Below the pieces are notes generated by a model. The model had not been told where the DNA came from, ran no database searches, and saw only the letters and a list, made by a program, of their open reading frames with translations. Both the position numbers and the translations under genes were made by a program. Positions 27,862-34,996 of a DNA stretch of 64,000 nucleotides are shown here, piece after piece; within the stretch, counting starts at the first letter, position 1; every line of letters starts with the position of its first letter. The DNA is from Pararhizobium sp. IMCC3301. Lineage in GTDB: Bacteria; Pseudomonadota; Alphaproteobacteria; Rhizobiales; GCA-2746425. Where the stretch lies: contig NZ_CP132336.1 of NCBI RefSeq assembly GCF_030758315.1, positions 434,001-498,000 of the forward strand, given 5' to 3'.

Positions 27862-29130
27862 TTACTTGTCGAGGATTTTGTTGATCGCGGCTTCAGCGTC
27901 TTTCAACGCCTCTTCGACCGTTTTCGTCCGATGCAGCGCATTGGTGATTTCCAGCTGCATCACATCGGAAACTTTCGGATAAAGGCTGCCGGTTGGCGCC
28001 GATGGCCGCACGACACCGGCCGCATATGCTGCGCCGAATTTGCGCAGGACTTCATTGTCCGCCATGGCGGGATCATCATAAACGTCCTGCCGGCCAGGGC
28101 TTTTGGAGGCATTGACTGCAGCCCACAATTGCCGGTCGTAAGACCCCAGATGTTTCGCCAGAGCAACTGCCAGATCCTTGTTTTCCGTATTGGCATTAAC
28201 CGCAAGCAGGAAGCCGCCCATCGCGGTTGATGGCGCGCCCTCATGGCCAGCGAAATACGGATTGCGTTTGAAGTCGAACTTGCCGGCGACCGGGCTGTCC
28301 TCAGCGCTGAGCGGGGCATAGACGAAATCCTGGACCATCAGAAACACGGAACGGCCCTGCTGGAACAGAGTACGCGCATCATCGGGACGCATGTTGAGGA
28401 TCGATTCATTGGCAATTTCATGCTTGTAGATCAGATCGACCATTGTCTGTGTGGCAACAATTGCTTCGTTTGAAGCGACCGCAACATTGCCGCTGTCATC
28501 AAAGAAGCTGCCACCATTGCCATAGAAGAACGACAGCCAGTTCATGAACAGGCCTTCAATCTTCGCCCACATCGAGACAAATCCGGTCAGTTGCGGATCA
28601 TTCTCTCCGTCGAGCACGGTTTTGGCGGCCGCAATGACCTCTTCCCAGGTTTCCGGTACGGCAAGATCATATTTGTCGAGCAGATCCTTGCGGTAGAAAA
28701 ACAGCGTGCCGTCGACAATCAGCGGGATGCCGTAGACTTCGCCATCGACTGTCGCAGCTTCAATAAAGGCCTCATTGTAAGCGGCCGCATCCTCAGCATC
28801 GAAATAGTCCGACAGCGGAGCAATCCAGCCTCGCTTGGCAAATTCACCCGGCCAGATGATATCGACCGCGAATACATCCGGCGTCGGGCTCTTGGCCAGA
28901 AAGCTTGTGACATAGAGCTTGCGTGATTCACCCGGCACGTCCGAAATTTTCAGCCATTCCACCTTGACGCCCGGATTTGCAGCCTCGAAACTTTCGATAG
29001 CCGGCTCGACCGCCGCGCCATATCCGCGCGAACCGATTGACAATACCAGTTCCTGCGCAACGGCAAGGCTGGGTAGCAGCATTGCGGCGGATATTGCCAG
29101 ACTTGCAACTGCCTTGGATAAATATTTCAT
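27862..29130 (-). CDS. Carbohydrate ABC transporter substrate-binding protein
   Basis: A 422-aa family-1 (SBP_bac_1) extracellular solute-binding protein. The signal peptide MKYLSKAVASLAISAAMLLP ends near LAVAQE (about residue 26). The mature part starts LVLSIGSRGYG and has the typical DVFAVDIIWPGEFAKRGWI, YGIPLIVDGTLFFYRKDLLDKY and PSTAMGGFLLAVNANTEN stretches. This family binds mono- to oligosaccharides or glycerol phosphates. With a sulfatase in the operon, the ligand is probably a sulfated sugar. Confidence 0.92.
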   Translation of the reverse strand: MKYLSKAVASLAISAAMLLPSLAVAQELVLSIGSRGYGAAVEPAIESFEAANPGVKVEWLKISDVPGESRKLYVTSFLAKSPTPDVFAVDIIWPGEFAKRGWIAPLSDYFDAEDAAAYNEAFIEAATVDGEVYGIPLIVDGTLFFYRKDLLDKYDLAVPETWEEVIAAAKTVLDGENDPQLTGFVSMWAKIEGLFMNWLSFFYGNGGSFFDDSGNVAVASNEAIVATQTMVDLIYKHEIANESILNMRPDDARTLFQQGRSVFLMVQDFVYAPLSAEDSPVAGKFDFKRNPYFAGHEGAPSTAMGGFLLAVNANTENKDLAVALAKHLGSYDRQLWAAVNASKSPGRQDVYDDPAMADNEVLRKFGAAYAAGVVRPSAPTGSLYPKVSDVMQLEITNALHRTKTVEEALKDAEAAINKILDK

Positions 29131-29166
29131 GATCGTCTCCCTTGTTTATTGATCTATCTTGATGTT

Positions 29167-29958
29167 TCAGGTCCGGGCGTTTGCCCGCAGAAAAGCGCCC
29201 TCTTCCGTATTGTTCTGCTGCTCCTCCAGTGCCGCTTTCGCGCGCAGAAGTGTCTCCCGAATGCGTTTGATATGCGCTTTCTCATCCTTCAGTGGCGTGG
29301 CGGCCTCTGCTGCAGTCAACAGGCAGACAAATGCACCATCTGGATCGGTCACGGCGACACAATACCGGCGCACGCCCTTGGCATTGCCCTGGATGTCGAA
29401 TTGCATCTCGTCCTTGTCGGTGTTGAGAATTTTTTGCCGGGCGTTCTCCCATGCCACCCGGTTGCCCTGCACGCCCACATCGTAAAAAGCCGACAGGTCC
29501 CAGGTTTTCTCGATTTCAGCAATGTCACAATGCGCCAGCACCAGTCTGGACATGGAATCCAGCTCATACGTGGCACGCACATAACCCGGATGGGCGCGCA
29601 GCTTGATCGCCTGGCTCGATTGTTCATCGGTGATATGCCACAGCAGATTATGCCCGCGATGCAGGATGATCTCGGAGGCACTCTGCAATTGCCGGGAGAC
29701 CGACGAACAGGCCTGACGCAATTGTTCCGGCGTCACATTTCCAAGCCTGATCCGCCGCTCGAATGAAAAGTTCGGCAACAGCCGACCTTCCGCTGTCGTG
29801 TAAACATAACCGGCCTGCTCCATCTCGGTTAGCAGGCGGTAGACCGTGGATGTGGGAAGACCGGAGCGCTGAACGATCTCCGATCTGGAGAGCCCATGTT
29901 GCGGGGCATCCGATAGAGATTCCGTCAATTTGAAAATTCGGACGAAGTTCTTGGCCAT
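29167..29958 (-). CDS. IclR-family regulator of the sulfatase/sugar operon
   Basis: A 263-aa IclR protein. The winged helix (about 8-70) includes HGLSRSEIVQRSGLPTSTVY and LTEMEQAGYV. The effector domain (about 80-240) has YDVGVQGNRVAWENARQ and YCVAVTDPDGAFVCLL. It is first in the minus-strand series that ends with the GMC gene at 20.2 kb; only 36 bp separate it from the binding-protein gene. A hydrophilic Glu/Ala-rich tail ends the protein. The inducer is unknown, presumably the imported sugar or a product. Confidence 0.88.
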   Translation of the reverse strand: MAKNFVRIFKLTESLSDAPQHGLSRSEIVQRSGLPTSTVYRLLTEMEQAGYVYTTAEGRLLPNFSFERRIRLGNVTPEQLRQACSSVSRQLQSASEIILHRGHNLLWHITDEQSSQAIKLRAHPGYVRATYELDSMSRLVLAHCDIAEIEKTWDLSAFYDVGVQGNRVAWENARQKILNTDKDEMQFDIQGNAKGVRRYCVAVTDPDGAFVCLLTAAEAATPLKDEKAHIKRIRETLLRAKAALEEQQNNTEEGAFLRANART

Positions 29959-30069
29959 GATTTTCCCAATATTGAGAATAAATTTCTTATATCAGGCAAA
30001 ACAAATCCGTGTCAACGCCGCAAGAATCGCGTTTGGCGCTGTGCGTGACAGATTTCTTACGGCACAACT

Positions 30070-31032
30070 TTATTCTGATCCGCTGCGTATTTTTGGTTCT
30101 GGATGGACTGGAGGAACACCGTCGGCACCGGCAACTGTGCAATATTCCAAGTCTTTGCTCACTTTTTTGATGAAGCGCAGAACCTGCGGAAGTGACCGAT
30201 TGACCACACCCTTGTTTGTGCCGATGAAAACGTCCTGCAGAGGGAGTAGCGTTCCCGTGTCGATAATCGACAGTCTCCCTTGCGCGAGATCCACCTGAGC
30301 CAACCGGGTGGGCACCAGGCATATACCTACTTTGGCGCGCACGAGGTCAAGAATTGCCGCCAGACTATTGCAGTCATTGAGACCAAGCCCAGCTTCATGA
30401 ACGCCGCTAAATATGGCCATCGTAAGCGAATGCAGGTTGGAAGGCGCCGGGGTGCAGAAAATGCGCTGTTTCATCAAATCCGAAATGGAGATCGGACCTG
30501 AACTTAAACCCAGGTCAGGGTTTGCAATCCATTCAACCTTTTGTTGGCCCAATAGCTGCAGATCAATATTGGCATAGGCTGGGGGAGTCGAAAGCAATGC
30601 GACATCGAGTTCGCCATCGGCCAGTCTCGCGGCCAGCAAATAGCTGTTGTCGATGGTGGTAGCAACGCGCATATTGGGAAATCTGGCTTCAAGCTGGTTG
30701 AGTAAAAATGGCAGGCAGATCGCAGCAAAGCTATCGATCACACCGATCCTGAGTCTTCGCGGACCTGATCCGCGCACCTGAATGTTAGACTCGATATTAC
30801 GGGCAACCGAGATCATCTGCTCAGCGTAGCCACGCAGGGCGGCCCCATCACTGGTGATGCTGAACGTGCGTCCCTTACGAACGAAGAGCTGAACACCGAG
30901 TTGGGATTCAAGTTCCCGGATTCTGTATGAGACGGTGGGCTGACTAATATTCAGGAGATTGGCCGCGCCGCTGAAGCTCTGCAGGTGCGCAACCCAATAA
31001 AAAGATTCTAATGATGCAAAACTCGGTGCCAT
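30070..31032 (-). CDS. LysR-family transcriptional regulator
   Basis: A 320-aa LysR protein. The helix-turn-helix is at about residues 7-65 (LESFYWVAHLQSFSGAANLL, then SQPTVSYRIRELESQLGVQLF), followed by a LysR_substrate domain (about 90-300). The ATG at 31032 is used because AAAAGG lies about 10 nt before it; upstream in-frame starts at 31041 and 31071 lack a well-spaced site. It is divergent from an HD-domain protein and an ABC importer, which it probably controls. Confidence 0.85.
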   Translation of the reverse strand: MAPSFASLESFYWVAHLQSFSGAANLLNISQPTVSYRIRELESQLGVQLFVRKGRTFSITSDGAALRGYAEQMISVARNIESNIQVRGSGPRRLRIGVIDSFAAICLPFLLNQLEARFPNMRVATTIDNSYLLAARLADGELDVALLSTPPAYANIDLQLLGQQKVEWIANPDLGLSSGPISISDLMKQRIFCTPAPSNLHSLTMAIFSGVHEAGLGLNDCNSLAAILDLVRAKVGICLVPTRLAQVDLAQGRLSIIDTGTLLPLQDVFIGTNKGVVNRSLPQVLRFIKKVSKDLEYCTVAGADGVPPVHPEPKIRSGSE

Positions 31033-31159
31033 GTCCGACATGCCTTTTTTAGTATAGAATTTCTCTATCATAAGACGGAAGAATTCAACTTGGTACTATA
31101 TGATAGATAAGTCTACGGTTCGCTCATTAGAAATCCATTGATTGAGCGAGCGAGCGAGC

Positions 31160-31840
31160 ATGACCAAGACCATTTCCCGTGAACACATTCTGGGAGATTT
31201 GCCCGAGATAGCCACTATTCGATCTGAAAGCCTGCGGGAAAAAGTTGTTGACGCTTGGGTATTCGCCCTCGAACGCTCTTCATTTGATCGGGTGATTGAC
31301 ATCCCGGGCGAAGGCAGTCCTGACGTCTTCACTCTGCATGAGGGAAAGCAGGACGCCCACTTGCGCGGTGTGACCCGAATGGCGCTGAAGATCGTGGAAG
31401 AGTTTGAGGACAATTTTTTTGGAGTCCAGGTTGACCGTGATATCATCATTGCCGGTGCGCTTTGCCACGATATTGGCAAGACCTGGGAATTCGATCCTGT
31501 AAATCAGAAACGCTGGAAAAATAACGCTGACCGATATGGTGATCCGTCTTTTCGGCATTCCACCTACGGCACTCATGTATGTCTTTCGGTTGGGTTACCC
31601 GAAGAGATTGCCCACATTGCAATGGGGCATTCTCTTGAGGGCGTTCACCTCGGCCTGAGCACGGAATGTTATATTATACGCCAAGCCGACAATCTGTGGT
31701 GGCACACGGCCGCTGCCCTGGGCCTCTGCCGACCAGACACCGTTGACTTTGCGGGACCCACACTGCGTGTACGCCAGCTGAAATCTGATCGCTCTGACAC
31801 CAGCGTCCCTGATACTGAGCCAGACAAAGCCGCTCTCTAG
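31160..31840 (+). CDS. HD-domain metal-dependent phosphohydrolase-like protein
   Basis: A 226-aa protein with a complete HD-superfamily metal pattern: His67, His103-Asp104 (ALCHDIGKTWEFD), His133, His139, His157 and Asp177 (RQADNLWW). H...HD...H...H...D is the arrangement of two-metal HD enzymes, which include phosphohydrolases and a few mixed-valence di-iron oxygenases. It is the first gene of an operon with an amino-acid-type ABC importer and divergent from LysR, so it probably acts on the imported compound or a derivative of it. A TTG 18 bp upstream is a possible start, preceded by a GAGC tandem. The substrate is unknown. Confidence 0.75.
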   Translation: MTKTISREHILGDLPEIATIRSESLREKVVDAWVFALERSSFDRVIDIPGEGSPDVFTLHEGKQDAHLRGVTRMALKIVEEFEDNFFGVQVDRDIIIAGALCHDIGKTWEFDPVNQKRWKNNADRYGDPSFRHSTYGTHVCLSVGLPEEIAHIAMGHSLEGVHLGLSTECYIIRQADNLWWHTAAALGLCRPDTVDFAGPTLRVRQLKSDRSDTSVPDTEPDKAAL

Positions 31841-31852
31841 GAAAAACTGACA

Positions 31853-32539
31853 ATGGATTATCAGTTTCAATTTGGTGTTTTGACCAACTACATTCCTGTA
31901 ATGCTAGATGGTCTCTTGTTGACCCTGCTACTCTCCTTTGTCGGTATTTTCGGTGGTCTCTTCATAGGCCTCGCCTTTGCTATTGCGTCGATTTCCCGCA
32001 GTCCGGCACTTCGCTTAATCATACGTATCTACGTCGAATTGCTGCGCAACACCCCGATGCTCGTGCAGATTTTCGTCATCTTCTTCGCCCTCCCGAGCCT
32101 GGGAATACGGCTTTCACCTGTAATCTCGGTCTTTATTGCCGTTGTTCTCAACAACAGTGCCTACATCACCGAGATTCTGCGTGCAGGACTGCAGGCTACT
32201 CATCGCAGCCAATTCGAAGCAGCCGAAAGTCTGGGGCTCAGCTACGTCCAAATGCTGCGTTACGTGATTATCCCCCCAGCGGTGGAACGCGTTTTTGCAC
32301 CGGTTGTGAGCCAGTCTGTGTTGCTGATGCTTTCGACCAGCCTCGTTTCGGCCATCGGCGTCGAAGACCTGGCCGGCGCAGCGGCGGTCGCCAGTTCCGA
32401 GACGTTCCGCACAATGGAGGTCTACCTGATTATATCAGTCATCTATGTGGGCCTGAGCTACGTGTTCCGTTTTGTACTCGGTGCAGCCGGTCTTCTCGTT
32501 TTCACACGATCACGCCGACAGCTGTTAGGGACAGCTTAG
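31853..32539 (+). CDS. Amino-acid-type ABC transporter permease
   Basis: A 228-aa inner-membrane permease of the HisM/GlnP family with YVELLRNTPMLVQIFVIFFA and the EAA loop FEAAESLGLSYVQMLRYVII. It begins 12 bp after the HD-protein gene and ends 3 bp before the second permease, so the three are one operon. Codon use looks somewhat different from the flanking operons (for example more TTG/CTA leucines), which may mean separate acquisition; I have not counted it. Confidence 0.9.
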   Translation: MDYQFQFGVLTNYIPVMLDGLLLTLLLSFVGIFGGLFIGLAFAIASISRSPALRLIIRIYVELLRNTPMLVQIFVIFFALPSLGIRLSPVISVFIAVVLNNSAYITEILRAGLQATHRSQFEAAESLGLSYVQMLRYVIIPPAVERVFAPVVSQSVLLMLSTSLVSAIGVEDLAGAAAVASSETFRTMEVYLIISVIYVGLSYVFRFVLGAAGLLVFTRSRRQLLGTA

Positions 32540-32542
32540 CCG

Positions 32543-33205
32543 ATGCGTATGTTCGGCATTGATGAAGTTTATTTCCTGGTTTTTGCATTGCGCTGGACCC
32601 TCCTGCTGACAGCGATCGCATTCATTGGCGGAGGCATCGCCGGTGTCCTACTGGCCCTGGTTAGACTGAGCGACAATCCACTCATCCGCGTCGTGACTTC
32701 GTTCTACGTACAGGTAGTTCAGGGCCTACCGCTGCTGATGCTGCTCTTTCTTTGTTTCTATGGTTCAAGCTTGCTCGGCTTTGAAATCAGTCCAATTGTT
32801 GCCGCCGCAGTAGCCCTTACAATCCATTCGAGTGCCTTTCTCGGCACCATCTGGGAAAGCAGCCTCCGCGCCATTGTCCCGGCACAATGGGAAAGCGCCT
32901 GGTCATTAGCGCTGACACCCATGCAGACGTTACGCGACGTTATTGCCCCGCAAGCAATTCGCATCGCCCTTCCTCCAACGGTCGGGTTTCTCGTGCAAGT
33001 CATCAAGCAAACATCTCTTGCGTCGGTCATCGGGTTCGTTGAGGTTACGCGCGCCGGCCAACTCATGAGCAATGCCACCTTCGAGCCACTGAAGGTCTTC
33101 CTCATCGTCGCCGCGCTCTACTTTATAGTTTGTTTCCCGCTCACCCAGTTGAGCCGGTGGCTGGAACGCCGTAGCGGCCCAAAGCTCTCGGGAGATTTAG
33201 CATGA
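32543..33205 (+). CDS. Amino-acid-type ABC transporter permease, second subunit
   Basis: A 220-aa permease with YVQVVQGLPLLMLLFLCFYG in the position of the usual RxTPLLvQ motif, and the EAA-loop region WESAWSLALTPMQTLRDVIAPQA. It partners the permease immediately upstream. Its stop codon is followed by a hairpin and the binding-protein gene. Confidence 0.9.
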   Translation: MRMFGIDEVYFLVFALRWTLLLTAIAFIGGGIAGVLLALVRLSDNPLIRVVTSFYVQVVQGLPLLMLLFLCFYGSSLLGFEISPIVAAAVALTIHSSAFLGTIWESSLRAIVPAQWESAWSLALTPMQTLRDVIAPQAIRIALPPTVGFLVQVIKQTSLASVIGFVEVTRAGQLMSNATFEPLKVFLIVAALYFIVCFPLTQLSRWLERRSGPKLSGDLA

Positions 33206-33246
33206 ATTCGATTCTTCAACCGGCCTTGCTCCGAGGTCGACTTACT

Positions 33247-33263
33247 CCCCATCCGCGATGGGG
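33247..33263 (+). promoter_or_regulatory. Hairpin just upstream of the binding-protein gene
   Basis: CCCCATC (33247-33253) pairs with GATGGGG (33257-33263) around a 3-nt loop, between the permease stop and the binding-protein ATG at 33292. It could protect a processed binding-protein message at its 5' end; together with the hairpin at 34105-34137 it would bracket that gene. Confidence 0.45.
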
Positions 33264-33291
33264 AACAAACCCAAAGATGAAAGGACACATC

Positions 33292-34086
33292 ATGACGTTC
33301 AAAGCTCTCTTGGCCTCCGCTATTATTGGCATGGCCAGCCTGGCAATCAGCACTGTCGGTTCCTCCGCTTCCTCGCTCGATGACATTATCAGCCGGGGCA
33401 AGGTACTGATTGCCATCGACCTGGCTGTACCGCCTTTCGGCACGACAAATTCCGAAATGCAGCCCGATGGACTCGATGTCGACATCGCCAAACTCCTCGC
33501 CAAGGATCTGGGTGTGGAACTCGAAGTGGTGTCGGTAACGGGCCAAAGCCGCATACCCACGTTATTGACCGGTAAAGCTGATTTCGTAGTGTCGAGCTTC
33601 GGCATTTATCCCGAGCGCGCGCTGGCGATTGCCTTTTCCAATCCATATGGCGGCCACAGATCGATCATTGTCGCTGGGCCGGATACCGAAATCTCGAGCC
33701 TCCAGGACCTTGCCGGCAAACGGGTCGGTGTTCCTCGCGGCACCGCTCATGAGCGGGTGCTCTCAGGAGCCGACATTGAGGGCATGGAGTTAATTCGCTT
33801 CGACGACGACAGCACTACTATCAACGCTCTTGTCGCCGGCCAAGTTGACGCAATCGGCACCGTCAACTTCATCCTCGCCGAACTCCAGACACGCTACCCG
33901 GAACGCAACTACCAGGAAAAGGTCACTTACCTGAAAAGCTTTTTCGGTGTGGGCCTGAGGCAGGACGAGCCCGTACTGCTACATTGGCTTAACACAGTCC
34001 TGTTCGTGCACTATCAGAGCGGGGAGTTGGATCAGATTTATCAAAAGTGGATGAAAGCCCCACTTCCCGAGCTGCCCACGTTCTAA
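33292..34086 (+). CDS. Amino-acid-type ABC transporter substrate-binding protein
   Basis: A 264-aa SBP_bac_3 protein. The signal peptide MTFKALLASAIIGMASLAIS ends near SSASS (about residue 25). GKVLIAIDLAVPPFG, SRIPTLLTGKADFVVSSF and GKRVGVPRGTAHERV are the lobe-I and hinge motifs of the family. An in-frame ATG at 33202 overlaps the permease stop, but it would add 30 hydrophilic residues before the signal peptide. The ATG at 33292 has GAAAGGA about 8 nt before it and is preferred. The ligand is unknown. Confidence 0.88.
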   Translation: MTFKALLASAIIGMASLAISTVGSSASSLDDIISRGKVLIAIDLAVPPFGTTNSEMQPDGLDVDIAKLLAKDLGVELEVVSVTGQSRIPTLLTGKADFVVSSFGIYPERALAIAFSNPYGGHRSIIVAGPDTEISSLQDLAGKRVGVPRGTAHERVLSGADIEGMELIRFDDDSTTINALVAGQVDAIGTVNFILAELQTRYPERNYQEKVTYLKSFFGVGLRQDEPVLLHWLNTVLFVHYQSGELDQIYQKWMKAPLPELPTF

Positions 34087-34104
34087 ATCAATCCTTACAA
34101 CAAA

Positions 34105-34137
34105 CAGGGCGGAAGGAACGTCGTTCCAACCGCCCTG
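34105..34137 (+). promoter_or_regulatory. Long interrupted hairpin after the binding-protein gene
   Basis: CAGGGCGG (34105-34112) pairs with CCGCCCTG (34130-34137). Inside it, after AA/AA mismatches, GGAAC pairs with GTTCC around a 3-nt loop. It lies between the binding-protein stop and the ATPase start and has no T-run after it, so it is more likely an RNA-stabilising element than a terminator. Confidence 0.6.
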
Positions 34138-34161
34138 AACGAACCGAACAGGAGCAACTTG

Positions 34162-34893
34162 GTGCAAGTCGTCAAAGTCGAAAACATATGTAAGCGATTT
34201 GGCAAGCTGGAAGTTTTGAAAGGCGTTTCTCTTGCTGTCGGAACCGGCGAAGTCGTGGCACTGATGGGCCGGAGTGGCGGCGGTAAGAGCACACTTCTGC
34301 GCTGTTTAAATGGTTTGGAAACCATCGATTCGGGAAGCATAGAAATTGCGGGCCATCAGATGTCTCATGAACCGAAGAAATTGCGTGCGTTACGTCATGA
34401 CGTCGGCATCGTGTTCCAGAGTTATAATTTGTTTCCTCATCTTACTGCGGGGGAAAACATCATGCTCGCTCCACGCCGCGTCGCCGGGCTCTCAAAACAG
34501 GCGGCTGAGAAGGATGCCCGGGCGGCAATTGCTCTGGTAGGACTCGACAACAAATGGACCGCCTATCCTGACCAGCTTTCCGGCGGACAACAACAACGTA
34601 TCGCTATTGCACGCTCACTGGTTATGAAGCCAAAAGTAATGCTATTCGACGAGGTTACCTCTGCGCTGGACCCTGAACTTACCACCGAAGTGCTGAACGT
34701 TCTGGAGAAACTGGCGCGCAACGGTATGACCATGATCCTGGCAACTCATGAAATGTCGTTTGCCCGCCGCGTGGCCAACAGCGTGGTTTTTATGCACAAT
34801 GGTCGAATCCATGAACAGGCAGCCTCAGACCAGTTCTTTTCTCATCCAGAAACAGCCGAGCTCAAGACGTTCCTTCAATCGGATAGTCACTGA
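34162..34893 (+). CDS. Amino-acid-type ABC transporter ATP-binding protein
   Basis: A 243-aa GlnQ/HisP-type ATPase. Walker A is GRSGGGKST (an Arg in place of the usual Pro), the signature is [19 protein letters not shown] and Walker B is VMLFDEVTSALDPE. The GTG at 34162 is chosen because AGGAG ends 7 nt before it; the TTG at 34159 directly in front is in frame but too close. It completes the importer with the two permeases and the binding protein upstream, and is the last gene of the operon. Confidence 0.9.
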   Translation: MQVVKVENICKRFGKLEVLKGVSLAVGTGEVVALMGRSGGGKSTLLRCLNGLETIDSGSIEIAGHQMSHEPKKLRALRHDVGIVFQSYNLFPHLTAGENIMLAPRRVAGLSKQAAEKDARAAIALVGLDNKWTAYPDQLSGGQQQRIAIARSLVMKPKVMLFDEVTSALDPELTTEVLNVLEKLARNGMTMILATHEMSFARRVANSVVFMHNGRIHEQAASDQFFSHPETAELKTFLQSDSH

Positions 34894-34996
34894 CTTAAGC
34901 CAATTTATGCATGTCCTGCCTGTCGTCACCAGCCTTGATGGTTCCGTCGGACATCGGGCTCGACCGACTGCACCTGCCAACCCAGGCAGCCGCCTT

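Noticed and set aside
33202-33291. N-terminal extension of the binding protein from an ATG overlapping the permease stop
   Set aside because: The extension is hydrophilic, precedes a good signal peptide and spans a hairpin; the ATG at 33292 has a better ribosome site.
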